From: Sulfolobus tengchongensis
GTDB taxonomy: Archaea > Thermoproteota > Thermoprotei_A > Sulfolobales > Sulfolobaceae
DNA length: 64,000 bases
NCBI RefSeq assembly: GCF_036967215.1
Contig: NZ_CP146016.1
Span: 1,454,501 to 1,518,500, forward strand
Direction: 5' to 3'
Shown here: positions 47,940 through 60,529 of the stretch, in pieces
Layout of the letters: the number at the start of each line of letters is the position of its first letter
How positions within the stretch are numbered: the stretch's first letter is position 1
Program-made: the position numbers and the translations under genes
The notes under the pieces: generated by a model
Told to the model about the DNA's origin: nothing
The model's input: only the letters and a program-made list of their open reading frames with translations
Databases searched by the model: none

Positions 47940-48815
47940 TTAGGTCCATGGTCTTATGGATTTTAGAGAAGAAATTAACTTATCCAAGAAGTAACTTTTC
48001 TCCCTGAAGTGAGCGTCAATAGCTTTCCAGTCCTCTTCAGATAATCTCCAACCCATGGCACCGGCGTTTTCCTCAACATGAGGTATTTTAGTAGCCTTAA
48101 CTATTGGTATCACATTATTTCTAGAGATATACCAGTTTAGGGCAACTTGAGTAGCGGTTTTACCATATTTTTTACCTATATTTGCTAGAAATTCATTACT
48201 GGACAATGTACTGTTTTCTAATGGAGTATAGGCCATGTACATTAACCCGTTTTGTTCGGCATAAGATAATGCCTTTCTCTCATCATCCCTATTTAATAGA
48301 CTATAGTGATTCTGAATAGCTACAATATCATATTTACTAGAGCATTCCACAGCTCTCTCTATGCCGTCTACATCAAAATTACTAAGTCCGAAAAACCTTA
48401 TCACACCATCATCAACTAACCTCTCAAAGGCCTTAATAGTCTTACATATGGGAACTCTTGAAGGTGCGTGAAGTAAATAAAGGTCAATATAGGAACCTAT
48501 TCTTTTGGAACTGTTTTTAGCTGATTTTATTACGTTATCATAATCTGCATGACTAGGCCAAACCTTAGAGACTATAAACAAATCCTCCCTACTAAATTCC
48601 TTTATGGCTTCTCCAACTAACTCCTCAGCGTGGCCATTACCATACATTTCAGCAGTATCAATAACCCTTATACCCAACTCAATTGCTCTTTTAATAGCAC
48701 TCACCCATTGATTATCCATACTGTGGGAGGCATACCAATATCCCCCACCAATTCTCCAAGTCCCAAAAGCTAATGACGATACGGTAAAATACTTAAATTT
48801 CTTAACATCGTTCAT
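47940..48815 (-). CDS. Aldo/keto reductase
   Basis: 291 residues. Tetrad elements are DTAEMYGNGHAEELVGEAI (about 53-71, Asp and Tyr), KVWPS (Lys) and LLHAPS (His), with the NADP-binding tail TQVALNWYISRNNVIPIVKATK. It ends 26 bp after the degenerate CRISPR repeat on the opposite strand, so the array appears to have grown beside it. Substrate unknown. Confidence 0.9.
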   Translation of the reverse strand: MNDVKKFKYFTVSSLAFGTWRIGGGYWYASHSMDNQWVSAIKRAIELGIRVIDTAEMYGNGHAEELVGEAIKEFSREDLFIVSKVWPSHADYDNVIKSAKNSSKRIGSYIDLYLLHAPSRVPICKTIKAFERLVDDGVIRFFGLSNFDVDGIERAVECSSKYDIVAIQNHYSLLNRDDERKALSYAEQNGLMYMAYTPLENSTLSSNEFLANIGKKYGKTATQVALNWYISRNNVIPIVKATKIPHVEENAGAMGWRLSEEDWKAIDAHFREKSYFLDKLISSLKSIRPWT

Positions 48816-49196
48816 AAATATACCTTAAATTAGCTCTTTATAAAAATATTGCTCATATCTTAATTCCTAAAGCATCGAAGTAACGATTATCCAATAATCC
48901 TCCTCCATCTCCCTTCGCGGTCACTGTAGGGAAATTGAACGCTCTTACTTTACTTACCCACTAACATTTGGGAATTAACCATCCGTATCTAGGGTTGGAC
49001 GCAAAAGTAAATTGCACTAAGAGTATTCAAATTTCACGCTTCTACGCAAACTGTTTTTAACTACTTCCTAGAGATAGTTTCCAGATTTAAAGGTCATTGA
49101 GATTCCATTTCACGTTAGTAAAGTTATATGTAAATAAGAGTTTGTATGTCATAATGATAGAAAAGGATATTAAGAACATTATTTAATTTAATTAAT
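48816..49196. other. Intergenic
   Basis: 380 bases between divergent genes. Promoter-like AT stretches precede both starts (TTATTTAATTTAATTAAT at 49179-49196 lies right before the E1 alpha ATG). No repeat or RNA seen. Confidence 0.4.
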
Positions 49197-50234
49197 ATGA
49201 TTATAAAACCTGAGCCGTCTCTAAAAGATCTATCCTACCTAATTGAGAACTCTGGATTAAAGCCGAGTGATTTGCTAAGTATGTATAAGAGGATGATGAC
49301 AATAAGGTACTTTGAGGAATCTATAAGGAAAATATACCATGAGGGAAAGAATCCGTTCAATATGGCCTCTGGCATAATAAGAGGAGAGATGCATTTATCC
49401 ATAGGACAAGAAGCGGTTGCTGTAGGAACTTTATATGGCAGTAGAGATGAGGATGCAGTTATAAGCACGCATAGACCTCATCATCACGCTATTGCCAAAG
49501 GCGTTGATTTGAATAAGTTAGCGGCGGAGATTTTGGGTAAGGTTACTGGACTATGTAAGGGTAAAGGTGGACATATGCATCTATTTGATAGATCTAAGAA
49601 TTTCGCATGTAGTGGAATTGTAGGTGCCTCATTTCCGCAAGCTGCTGGTGCGGCTTTCGCATTTAAATACTTAGGGAAGGATAACGTTGCATTTGCGTTT
49701 GCAGGTGAGGGAGCTGCGAACCATGGCACATTTGCAGAAACTTTAAACATCGCTAGCGCGTGGGAATTACCACTAATCATAGTTATAGAGGACAATAAAT
49801 ATGCAGATTCTACTCCGAAATCCTTTGTTATGTCTACTACTTTTCATTACCAAAGAGGATTAGCTTACAACGTACCTTCATATCTAGTTGATGGAATGGA
49901 TGTGATAGATGTTTACTCTGTAGCTAAAAAGGCAATAGAGAGAGCTAGAAAAGGGTTTGGTCCTACTTTGATAGAAGCTTTAACATATAGGTACGTAGGA
50001 CATTTCGAGGGAGATGGTGAGGAATATAGAACTAAAGAGGAAGTGGAATTCTGGAGTTCATTAGATCCCATAAGAAGATTAGAAAATAGACTATTACGTT
50101 TAAATTACGCTGATAGCGATATGTTAGCTAAATTAAGAGAAGAGGCAAGAAAACAAGTTCAAGACGCTATTGACTTCGCTATGAAAAGTCCGTATCCGGA
50201 ACCAATTGAGGCTATAAGAGGTGTTTTTGCTTGA
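49197..50234 (+). CDS. 2-oxoacid dehydrogenase E1 alpha (pyruvate/acetoin dehydrogenase type)
   Basis: 345 residues. Thiamine diphosphate motif GEGAANHGTFAETLNIASAWELPLIIVIEDNKY (about 179-211, GDG-like GEG start), substrate-channel RGEMHLSIGQEAVAVG and GKGGHMHLF. E1 alpha decarboxylates a 2-oxoacid or acetoin with TPP in an a2b2 tetramer with the next gene. The two overlap by 4 nt. Confidence 0.9.
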   Translation: MIIKPEPSLKDLSYLIENSGLKPSDLLSMYKRMMTIRYFEESIRKIYHEGKNPFNMASGIIRGEMHLSIGQEAVAVGTLYGSRDEDAVISTHRPHHHAIAKGVDLNKLAAEILGKVTGLCKGKGGHMHLFDRSKNFACSGIVGASFPQAAGAAFAFKYLGKDNVAFAFAGEGAANHGTFAETLNIASAWELPLIIVIEDNKYADSTPKSFVMSTTFHYQRGLAYNVPSYLVDGMDVIDVYSVAKKAIERARKGFGPTLIEALTYRYVGHFEGDGEEYRTKEEVEFWSSLDPIRRLENRLLRLNYADSDMLAKLREEARKQVQDAIDFAMKSPYPEPIEAIRGVFA

Positions 50235-51238
50235 AGATTAGGGGAATAGCACAAGCAATTGCCGAGGCTATAAGGCAAGAAATGGAGAGAAACGATAGGA
50301 TTGTAGTATTAGGTGAAGATGTTACCTATTGGGGAGCAGTTTTTGGATTTACAATGGGTCTTTTCGATAAATTTGGAAGAAAACGGGTTATTGATACGCC
50401 AATTACGGAGCAGACATTCATGGGAATAGGCGTAGGAGCTGCCTCAGCTGGTTTACATCCAGTAATTTCCCTCATGTTCGTTGACTTTCTAGGTGCGGGT
50501 TTCGATCAGATGTTCAATCACATGGCTAAGAATTATTATATGAGTGGTGGTCAATATCCAATGCCAGTTACTATAATAACTGCTATAGGTGGTGGATATG
50601 GCGATTCGTCTCAACACTCTCAAGTGCTTTATTCACTTTTCGCTCACCTTCCAGGATTTAAAGTAGTTGTACCTTCAACGCCATATGATGCCAAAGGTTT
50701 AACGATTAGAGCATTGAGAGATAATAATCCAGTTGTTATTTTCGGCCATAAGTTATTGACCGGATTACCTTTTTTGCCGTTTGAAGGGATTGAAGAGGAA
50801 GTTCCTGATGAACCGTATGAAGTTGAATTTGGAAAGGCTGCTATAAGGAGAGAAGGTAGTGATTTAACGATAATATCCGCTGGGCTAATGGTTCATAGAA
50901 GCTTAAAGGCTTCAGAGCTTTTAGAAAAGGATGGAATTTCGGTTGAAGTAATAGATTTAAGAACATTAGTACCATTAGATGAGGAAACTATAGTTAAGTC
51001 TGCTAAGAAGACTGGAAGGGTATTGATAGTTGATGAGGATTATATGAGTTACGGGATGACTGGGGAAATAGCCTTCAGAATTCAAGCTAAGGCATTAAGG
51101 GACATTAAAGTTCCAATTGCTAGATTAGCAGTCCCAGACGTACCAATACCGTTTTCAGAGCCCCTAGAGAATGCTGTAATCCCTAGTGTAAATAGTATAT
51201 ATAATGAGGCAAAGAAATTACTTACCATAAAAGAATGA
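50231..51238 (+). CDS. 2-oxoacid dehydrogenase E1 beta
   Basis: 335 residues starting at TTG 50231 (MKIRGIAQAIAEAIRQEMER). Family segments: VVLGEDVTYWGAVFGFTMGL, DTPITEQTFMGIGVGAASAGLHPV, GDSSQHSQVLYSLFAHLPGFKVVVPSTPYDAKG and LIVDEDYMSYGMTGEIAF. It forms the TPP site with E1 alpha. No lipoyl E2 or E3 gene follows (next are repeats and tnpB), so the E2/E3 partners are elsewhere or the pair acts alone. Confidence 0.9.
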   Translation: MKIRGIAQAIAEAIRQEMERNDRIVVLGEDVTYWGAVFGFTMGLFDKFGRKRVIDTPITEQTFMGIGVGAASAGLHPVISLMFVDFLGAGFDQMFNHMAKNYYMSGGQYPMPVTIITAIGGGYGDSSQHSQVLYSLFAHLPGFKVVVPSTPYDAKGLTIRALRDNNPVVIFGHKLLTGLPFLPFEGIEEEVPDEPYEVEFGKAAIRREGSDLTIISAGLMVHRSLKASELLEKDGISVEVIDLRTLVPLDEETIVKSAKKTGRVLIVDEDYMSYGMTGEIAFRIQAKALRDIKVPIARLAVPDVPIPFSEPLENAVIPSVNSIYNEAKKLLTIKE

Positions 51239-51357
51239 TATAAGTGCTTTTTATTTATAGTAAATGCAACATGATTTTTTATCTCTTACAACGTAGTGGT
51301 TTAAGCGTAGCTACGATGATTAGCGTTATTAGAATTACCAAGAAATTATCTGCACAA

Positions 51358-51457
51358 TATTTTGTGGGGTTTTTAAGATCTGCGTGACTCTTCCATATTC
51401 TCTTTATAGTGGAAGGAACGTTTTAGACCAGATAGTTCACAAATATCCCACAAAGCA
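51358..51457 (+). mobile_element. MITE copy F, 100 bp
   Basis: Left TATTTTGTGGGGTTTTT, right AAATATCCCACAAAGCA; same length as copy A. The right half AACGTTTTAGACCAGATAG matches copy B best. Target duplication is not clear (TCTGCACAA left, CTTACAAAG right). Confidence 0.75.
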
Positions 51458-51527
51458 CTTACAAAGAAATCATAAACTGGCAACCGTAGATTGATATGTA
51501 AACTAGCAGAAATAATAATTATAAACT

Positions 51528-51739
51528 CTCGAGAGAGTCTCCGGATTGCATAAAATTCGGCTTATTTTAATATAAAGTATAAAATTAATTCTATGTTCCA
51601 AGTTATCACCTTAATCCAATGTTAAATTGATTAACTTGGATACCAATTTGCTCAACTTAAGTATTACTCGTATTTTTCATTAGTGGGATAGATTTCAAAT
51701 AATTATTCACTGAATTTTACTCACTCCGGACACTCTCTC

Positions 51740-51742
<3 letters not shown>
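51528..51742. repeat. 215-bp element with 18-bp terminal inverted repeats
   Basis: CTCGAGAGAGTCTCCGGA (51528-51545) and TCCGGACACTCTCTCGAG (51725-51742) are inverted with 17 of 18 matches. Inside, CCAAGTTA and TAACTTGG form another inverted pair. The unit stands just beyond the tnpB 3' side. It may be a distinct MITE, or part of the IS end. No coding capacity. Confidence 0.6.
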
Positions 51743-52967
<1,225 letters not shown>

Positions 52968-53019
52968 GAGTGTTTTTCTGTTTTTGTTTTTATTTTAACT
53001 TTTCGTGGGTATTCATCTC

Positions 53020-53034
53020 CGTCTTAAAAAGGCG
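53020..53034. repeat. Subterminal hairpin at tnpB 5' side
   Basis: CGTCTT-AAA-AAGGCG, a near-perfect hairpin 53 bp upstream of the tnpB start, resembling the CGCCATT/AATGGCG hairpin at the other end. IS200/IS605 elements are bounded by such subterminal hairpins rather than by inverted repeats, so this probably marks the left end. Confidence 0.5.
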
Positions 53035-53094
53035 AAGCTTTCTGCCCGCATTTTTGTAGACATCGTTAGGAGAAGTCCTAGTTAAGTTATTATT

Positions 53095-53724
53095 ATGGAA
53101 AAGTATTTAATCTGGAAAATAAACCGTCTTCCTATGATTTATGTATTTCAAGGTCTACAAGGATACGTTATTTTGCTTTTGCTCATGGTAGGGGAAGGAA
53201 TAGGACTTCCCTTACCAAGTGAGGTCATAATGCCCTTGGTGGGGTATTATTCATATCTAGGTAGTATATCACTCTACGTAGGTATAATAGTGGGGACATT
53301 AGGGAGTCTTATAGGATCTATCATAGCATATATAATAGGCTATAAACTAGGATTGCCTTTTCTTAGAAGATATGGAAAGTATATTTTGATAGATAGTCAT
53401 AGGGTAGATGCTCTGCATAGATGGTTCTTAAAATACGGAGATGTAGCGGTATTTGGCTTTAGATTCGTTCCAGAATTAAGGGCATTGATTTCTTATCCAG
53501 CTGGAGTAGCACAAATGAGAATACTAAAATTCATCGGATTCACACTCTTGGGCCATATAATTTGGGATGTTACTCTATCCCTTTTAGGTTATCATTTAGC
53601 AAATCAGATTAACTACGTCATAAGTTTAGCTGAAAAATTTGGAGTATATGCATTGGTCGTCACAATCCTCTTAATACTTATATATCTAGTTGCAAGAGTC
53701 CTAATAATGAGGAGAAGTCATTAG
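53095..53724 (+). CDS. DedA-family membrane protein
   Basis: 209 residues with hydrophobic helices. Family pattern: GEGIGLPLPSEVIMPLVGYYSYLGS (about 33-57), GTLGSLIGSIIAYIIGYKLG (about 66-85), FGFRFVPELRALISYPAGVAQM (about 121-142) and the closing GHIIWDVTLSLLGYHLA. DedA proteins help recycle lipid carriers or maintain membrane potential. Short N-terminal tail MEKYLIWKINRLP. Possibly linked to the nearby tnpB only by insertion. Confidence 0.9.
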   Translation: MEKYLIWKINRLPMIYVFQGLQGYVILLLLMVGEGIGLPLPSEVIMPLVGYYSYLGSISLYVGIIVGTLGSLIGSIIAYIIGYKLGLPFLRRYGKYILIDSHRVDALHRWFLKYGDVAVFGFRFVPELRALISYPAGVAQMRILKFIGFTLLGHIIWDVTLSLLGYHLANQINYVISLAEKFGVYALVVTILLILIYLVARVLIMRRSH

Positions 53725-54507
53725 AACAATTTCGTTAGAGTGCTTTTTAGACCATTGTTTTTATATGTAATTTCTAACGAAATAAATAATTTTTTAGGGA
53801 AAGTGATTCATATTTTTAGATAATTGAGAATAAAGGAGTAAAATCATAAATTTCCCACTCTTTAATAGTTTGTGGATTTTCTGAAAATTGAGGCTATTCT
53901 CTCTATCAGGACTATTCATAGAATTATCGTCTAGTTTTCAAATGATACACACACTAACTCTTTAATACTACAATACAATTAATTGTTGATCTAGAATTAT
54001 CTTCTTTCTTCTTTTTTATAAAAGTTAATTATAAATAATGATTTCAAGAGTCCTTCCATGTGGGGTATGTCATTAAGTAATGCGATGTCTTAACTAAAAG
54101 ACTAATCACTATGTTACTGCTGATAATTATTCTCTCTCTATCTATATGTTCCTAAATAAATAAGAAGTTCAGCGAATATCTCACAATTAGTTAAAGAGAC
54201 TTCATAATATTCCATTTCAAAGTTATGTTCAGTTATAGGGTAACGATCTCTTACACGTAATCATTCAAAACATTAGTTTAAAACAATTTATCTTTTTCTA
54301 CATACTATAATTTCTGATTTCATGATCTAGTATAAAACTCAATCTAATTCACATCACAAACTATGAATTATCTATGTGACCTATCACGTTTTTATCATCG
54401 AGAAGAATTTCAGTTATCTATCTGTGCTTATATGTGTTAATTGTTTCAATGGGATCTTAAAATAACTGGAACAAAAGGTATTTAATTAGCTAATTAAACT
54501 TTTACTT
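53725..54507. other. Intergenic, possible degenerate MITE
   Basis: 780 bases. At about 53868-53952 the sequence (TTTGTGGATTTTCTGAAAAT, CTATTCTCTCTATCAG, CGTCTAGTTTTCAAATGATA) distantly resembles the MITE family. The rest is AT-rich with no ORF recognised. Confidence 0.4.
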
Positions 54508-55311
54508 ATGAGTTCATGTGAAATCTTCCCATTAATTTCAAAACTAAGTGCTGAAGGTAAAAGGTTCGCCATAGTATCAATTTACAAAGGAAATAGGTTA
54601 GAAAGGACCTTGGTAGCTGATGGAAGAGTTCTTCTTGGAAGTTTAGATAAGGAATTGATCGAGCTGTCTTTACAGGCATTGGAAAAGGGACAAGTTATCC
54701 AAAGGGAAATTGGAAATACTAAGGTAGTTATTGAGCCCATAGAGCCGAGACCAGCCATAATAGTAGTTGGCTCTGGTATAATAGCTAAGTTCATAGCGAA
54801 GTTGGCAGTAGATATGGGTTATTACGTTGGTGTAGTTGGTTCTGGTGACGTTAAAGAGGAGGACTTTGCTGGGGTTTACGCTATCTCAAACGATTTGAAC
54901 ATATTGGAGCAAATGGTGAGCGAGGATTCTATAGTAATTGTGGCAAATGAGGGAGGTAAACCTTATGATATAGATGCACTGTATATTGCAATGAAGAAGA
55001 AAGCTAGATTTGTGGGATTATTAGCAAGCCAAAAAAGAGCAGCCTTAATGATTGCCCTTTTGATGAAGAGGGGTATTCCATTAGACGAGATAAAGAAGAG
55101 ATTACATTCACCATTAGGATTAGATATTGGGTCAAAGACTGCTGAGGAAATTGCTTTAAGTATCCTATCTGAAGTAGTACTAGAACTTAGGGGAGGAAGT
55201 GGAAAGCGTTTGCAGGAAGTTAAGAATCCTTACTTACTATTAGATGATGCATTAGCTGGAAAAATTGAAGATAAATGTATGTTCGTTCCAAAGTCTATGA
55301 GTGAGCAGTAA
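54508..55311 (+). CDS. XdhC/CoxF-like protein
   Basis: 267 residues. The C-terminal half has the XdhC Rossmann domain: [28 protein letters not shown] (about 92-119), [18 protein letters not shown] (about 163-180) and [26 protein letters not shown] (about 202-227). Such proteins load sulfurated molybdenum cofactor into xanthine/CO dehydrogenase-type enzymes. The enzyme served is not in the window. An ADH gene follows at 36 bp on the same strand. Confidence 0.82.
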   Translation: MSSCEIFPLISKLSAEGKRFAIVSIYKGNRLERTLVADGRVLLGSLDKELIELSLQALEKGQVIQREIGNTKVVIEPIEPRPAIIVVGSGIIAKFIAKLAVDMGYYVGVVGSGDVKEEDFAGVYAISNDLNILEQMVSEDSIVIVANEGGKPYDIDALYIAMKKKARFVGLLASQKRAALMIALLMKRGIPLDEIKKRLHSPLGLDIGSKTAEEIALSILSEVVLELRGGSGKRLQEVKNPYLLLDDALAGKIEDKCMFVPKSMSEQ

Positions 55312-55347
55312 ATATATTTTTTAATAATCAACTACATTTTTTAATAG

Positions 55348-56280
55348 ATGAAAGCTGCTATACTTAATCAATTTAATTCTCCTTTTTCGATAGGTAACGC
55401 AGAAGCTAGAGGAATTGGAGTGAAGGTTAATGTAGCTTATACTGGAATATGCGGAAGGGATCTAGTAATCTGGAAAGGGGGTTTTAGGAACCTTAAATTA
55501 CCACTAATTTTAGGGCATGAAATAGTGGGATATTATAAGGGAAAACCAGTAGCAATATATCCAAACTTATACTGTGGAAATTGTGAGTATTGCAAAAGTG
55601 GGAAAGAGAACTTATGCGACAATGCGTTAATTTTGGGTGAGGGGGAAATAACTGGTGGTTATGCTGAAGAAGTTATTGTCCCGGAAAGAAATATTATACC
55701 ATTACCAGATGACAAGCTGGAAAAATACGCTGCTGCAATGGATCCAGTTGCAACTGCAATTCACGCTTCTAAACTTGCAAATCTCGATAAGAATAGTAAA
55801 GTTTTAGTTACTGGAGCAGGAGGAGGCGTTGGTATTCACTTAGTACAATATTTGAAGAATTTAGGTGTTACGAATGTATATGGCTTAACTTCTAAAGGTG
55901 AAAAACTAAGAGAATTAGGAGTTATACCAATTAGTGACTTAAAAGGCGAGAAGTTTGATGTAGTGTTTGAAATTGTGGGATCAAAGACAATTAATGATTC
56001 TCTAAGGGCTTTAAAGAAAGAGGGTACATTAGTTTTAATAGGAAATACTGAAGGGGAGCCCATTACACTGCAAAGACCAGCTATGACTATTATGAGACAA
56101 CATAAGATAGTTGGATCTGCATCATACACTAAGGCTGAATATGAGGAGGCTATAAAGTTAATAGGTGAAGGTAAAATAAAAGCAATATACGAGATTTACG
56201 AGTTGGAAAGGGTTAATGAGGCTTACAAGAGACTAATAGAGAGGAAAGTTCTGGGACGAGCTGTATTGAAGGTAATGTGA
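55348..56280 (+). CDS. Zinc-dependent medium-chain alcohol dehydrogenase
   Basis: 310 residues, somewhat short. Catalytic Zn ligands Cys35 (YTGICGRD), His57/Glu58 (LGHEIVG); structural Zn Cys76, 79, 82, 90 (CGNCEYCKSGKENLC); NAD(P) loop VTGAGGGVGIHLVQYLK (about 153-169). It oxidises an alcohol with NAD(P)+ or the reverse. Probably leads the acyl-CoA cluster. Shortness comes from trimmed N-terminal strands, not an obvious frameshift. Confidence 0.88.
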   Translation: MKAAILNQFNSPFSIGNAEARGIGVKVNVAYTGICGRDLVIWKGGFRNLKLPLILGHEIVGYYKGKPVAIYPNLYCGNCEYCKSGKENLCDNALILGEGEITGGYAEEVIVPERNIIPLPDDKLEKYAAAMDPVATAIHASKLANLDKNSKVLVTGAGGGVGIHLVQYLKNLGVTNVYGLTSKGEKLRELGVIPISDLKGEKFDVVFEIVGSKTINDSLRALKKEGTLVLIGNTEGEPITLQRPAMTIMRQHKIVGSASYTKAEYEEAIKLIGEGKIKAIYEIYELERVNEAYKRLIERKVLGRAVLKVM

Positions 56281-56464
56281 CCTTCTTAGATCTACTAGTT
56301 TTATCGCGGTTATAACCTAAGAATTTTCTCTTACCATTGTTTTTTCTACCCGTCAATCGGTTTACAATAGTTAACTTAAACCCGTATTAGTTACAATTCT
56401 TTCAGTTGAAACGTCTATTTAGGATAGAAAGAGTTATAATTAGTCTAGTAGGTCATATGAATAT

Positions 56465-57667
56465 ATGGTTTTACCTTTCAATAGTGTGGAGACTTTTTCT
56501 ATAAACGTTTCTGAGAAACATGAGTTATTTAGAAGGGCTGTAAGGGAATTCATGGAAAGAGAAGTTGCACCACATGTAGAAAAGGGAGAAAAAGAAGGTA
56601 CAATACCTAAAGAGATCCTGGAGAAGGCTAAGGAAATAGGGCTTTATGGTGTAAGTGTTCCAGAACAATATGGAGGACAAGGCGGAGATACGTTAATGAC
56701 GGCAATAGCCCAAGAGGAAATATCTAGAGTATGGCCTTCGTTGTCTACGAGAATATCCGTTGGAGGATTATTTATGACCCCTATACTCCTTTTCGGTAAT
56801 GAAGAACAGAAGAAGAAATACGTTATTCCAGTAGCAAGGGGAGATAAAGTAGCAGCGTTTGCAAATACAGAACCATCGGCAGGATCTGATGTTGCAGGTA
56901 TTCAAACTACGGCTAAAAAAGTAAATGGTAAGTACGTTATTAATGGAAGGAAAATCTTCATCACTAATGGTGGAATAGCTGATTACTACGTAGTTACCGC
57001 CAGGACGTCACCCCCAGATCCAAATACAAGATGGAAGGGTATCTCAATGTTCATTGTTGAGAGGGAATGGAAAGGAGTAAAAGTGTTGAATAGAATAGAG
57101 ACTATGGGATTAAGGGCATCGAATACTGCTGAGTTAGCATTTGAAGATGTAGAAGTTCCTGCGGAAAACCTGTTAGGAGAAGAGGGAATGGGTTTCAAAT
57201 ACGCTATGGCTACTTTCGATAGAACTAGAGTTGGTGTAGCCGCTCAAGGAGTTGGTGTAGCTCAGGCTGCATTGGAAAGAATGGTTACTTATGCAACTCA
57301 GAGATTTGCATTCCAAAGCCCATTAATTGGATTTCAAATGGTACAAGAGAAGATTGCGGAATCGTTGACTGAAGTTAACACTGCTAGACTGCTAACTTAT
57401 TGGGCTGCTAGTTTGTTTGACAGAGGTTTGGAAAATGAAGCAATTGTTGCAGCTTCTATGGCTAAATTGTATGCAACTGATATCGCGGAGAAAGTTGCTA
57501 TAAGAGCGATAACTGTTCATGGTGGATATGGAGTTGCTACTTCTACTGGAGTTGAGAGATTATTAAGAGATGTTGAGGTTATGAGGATATATGAAGGTGC
57601 TAACGATATACAAAAGCTAGTAATTCTAAGGGAAACTGCGAGAAGATTACTCGGAATTAAGATGTAA
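56465..57667 (+). CDS. Acyl-CoA dehydrogenase
   Basis: 400 residues. FAD/substrate motifs: YGGQGGDTLMTAIAQEEISR, ANTEPSAGSDVAGIQTTAKK (about 138-157), GGIADYYVVTA and the C-terminal catalytic Glu region RIYEGANDIQKLVILRETAR (about 375-394). It makes a double bond alpha-beta to the CoA thioester. Electrons presumably go to EtfBA and FixC/FixX elsewhere in the window. Next gene 34 bp downstream. Confidence 0.92.
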   Translation: MVLPFNSVETFSINVSEKHELFRRAVREFMEREVAPHVEKGEKEGTIPKEILEKAKEIGLYGVSVPEQYGGQGGDTLMTAIAQEEISRVWPSLSTRISVGGLFMTPILLFGNEEQKKKYVIPVARGDKVAAFANTEPSAGSDVAGIQTTAKKVNGKYVINGRKIFITNGGIADYYVVTARTSPPDPNTRWKGISMFIVEREWKGVKVLNRIETMGLRASNTAELAFEDVEVPAENLLGEEGMGFKYAMATFDRTRVGVAAQGVGVAQAALERMVTYATQRFAFQSPLIGFQMVQEKIAESLTEVNTARLLTYWAASLFDRGLENEAIVAASMAKLYATDIAEKVAIRAITVHGGYGVATSTGVERLLRDVEVMRIYEGANDIQKLVILRETARRLLGIKM

Positions 57668-57701
57668 AAATTTTTATATTTGTTTTTCAAAGTATTATAA
57701 C

Positions 57702-59318
57702 ATGAGTAGCGAATATTACGAATACCAATTAACAATAGATAAGATATTAGATTCTGGTTCTAGAAGTTTTCCAAATCGTGAAATAGTATACAGAGATATT
57801 AGAAGATATACCTTTCAGTCGTTCGCAAATTCTGTAAAGAGATTTGCCAATGGACTAAGGAAAATTGGAGTCAAAAAGGGAGATAGAATAGGAGTAATAG
57901 ACTGGGATACTGACGTTTATCTTCATTCGTATTATGCGATACCCATGATAGGAGCAGTCCTACATACGGTTAACATCAGGTATCCGTTAGAATTAATTGC
58001 CAAAACTATTCTCCACGCAGAGGATAAATTCTTGTTAGTAAGAGATGAATTCGTACCGCTTATAGAAAAGGCAAAAGGAATAATGCCAGTGGGAATGAAA
58101 GTAATAACCTACAGTGACGCTAAAGAGAAAGTTAAGAGTTCATTAGAAAATACTGTTGATTTTTGGGAACTAATACAATCGAATGAACCTCTAGAAGAGG
58201 ACACTCAAGTTAATGAGAATGATATGGCTACAATATTTTACACCTCGGGTACAACAGGCGAGCCTAAGGGAGTGTGGTTCAGTCATAGGAAAATAGTATT
58301 ACATGCAATGAGTGTAACGTTAGTTGGAGCTAGACCGCCATTAAGCCTAACCTCAAACGATGTATATATGATATTAGTTCCAATGTTTCACGTTCACGCT
58401 TGGGGATATCCCTTCGTGGCTTTATTAGCTGGAGTTAAATACGTGTTACCTGGCAAATACGATTACGGATTCATACTGAGGTTAATGGATAAGGAAAATG
58501 TCACATATTCCGCAATGGTACCAACTATTTTGTACTTAATTTTAACGAATCCCGACGCACCTAAATACCTTCATGTATTTAAGAGATGGAAAATAACAAT
58601 AGGAGGTTCGGCATTACCAGAAGGGTTAGCTAAAAAAGCTAAAGAGTTAGGCATAACCGTAATAGGCGGTTATGGATTATCCGAAACTTGTCCAGTATTA
58701 TCAGTGGGCTATTACAACTCCCAGATAGAAGGTTTAGATGAAAATACTAAATTCATGGAGCAAATTAGCACTGGAGCACCAATACCTTTGGTTCAAATAA
58801 AAGTTGTTGATCCAACTACTGGAAAAGAGAAAGAGGTAGGAAAGATAGGCGAAATAGTGGTTAGAGCACCTTGGTTAACTCAAGAATATTATAAAGATCC
58901 GGAGAAGACTAAAGCCTTATGGAAAGGAGGATGGTTGCATACTGGAGATCTAGCATATATGGATCAATATGGATATTTACACATAGTAGATAGGGAGAAG
59001 GACGCTATTAAGAGTGGAGGAGAATTCATACCATCACTTCTTTTAGAGAACGCAATATCATTACATCCTAAAGTATCACAAGTTGCCGTTGTTGGGATAA
59101 AGGATGAGAAGTGGGGAGAAAGACCAGTAGCATTCATAGTTCCTAAGGAGAAATTAACTGAAGAAGAATTAAGGGAATTTCTATTGAATTTAGCTAATGA
59201 GGGAAGAATACAGAAATGGTGGATTCCAGATAAATTCATATTTATAAATTCAATGCCATTGACTTCAACTAATAAGATAGATAAGAAAGTTCTAAGAGAC
59301 ATGGCACAAACTAAATAA
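57702..59318 (+). CDS. AMP-forming (fatty) acyl-CoA synthetase
   Basis: 538 residues, ANL fold. TIFYTSGTTGEPKGVWFSHRK (about 177-197 split as TSGTTGEPKGV), GYGLSETCPVLS (about 325-336), GWLHTGDLAYMDQYG (about 416-430) and the C-terminal lysine TSTNKIDKKVLRD (about 521-533), where the usual G before K is N. Activates a fatty acid to acyl-CoA. A TATA-like TTTTTATATT (57669-57679) precedes it, so it may have its own promoter as well as readthrough. Confidence 0.9.
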   Translation: MSSEYYEYQLTIDKILDSGSRSFPNREIVYRDIRRYTFQSFANSVKRFANGLRKIGVKKGDRIGVIDWDTDVYLHSYYAIPMIGAVLHTVNIRYPLELIAKTILHAEDKFLLVRDEFVPLIEKAKGIMPVGMKVITYSDAKEKVKSSLENTVDFWELIQSNEPLEEDTQVNENDMATIFYTSGTTGEPKGVWFSHRKIVLHAMSVTLVGARPPLSLTSNDVYMILVPMFHVHAWGYPFVALLAGVKYVLPGKYDYGFILRLMDKENVTYSAMVPTILYLILTNPDAPKYLHVFKRWKITIGGSALPEGLAKKAKELGITVIGGYGLSETCPVLSVGYYNSQIEGLDENTKFMEQISTGAPIPLVQIKVVDPTTGKEKEVGKIGEIVVRAPWLTQEYYKDPEKTKALWKGGWLHTGDLAYMDQYGYLHIVDREKDAIKSGGEFIPSLLLENAISLHPKVSQVAVVGIKDEKWGERPVAFIVPKEKLTEEELREFLLNLANEGRIQKWWIPDKFIFINSMPLTSTNKIDKKVLRDMAQTK

Positions 59319-59341
59319 ACGATCAAGTGGTAGATTAAATT

Positions 59342-60525
<1,184 letters not shown>

Positions 60526-60529
<4 letters not shown>

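Noticed and set aside
53868-53952. Seventh MITE copy
   Set aside because: Only short, interrupted matches and no terminal repeats; mentioned in the intergenic entry only.
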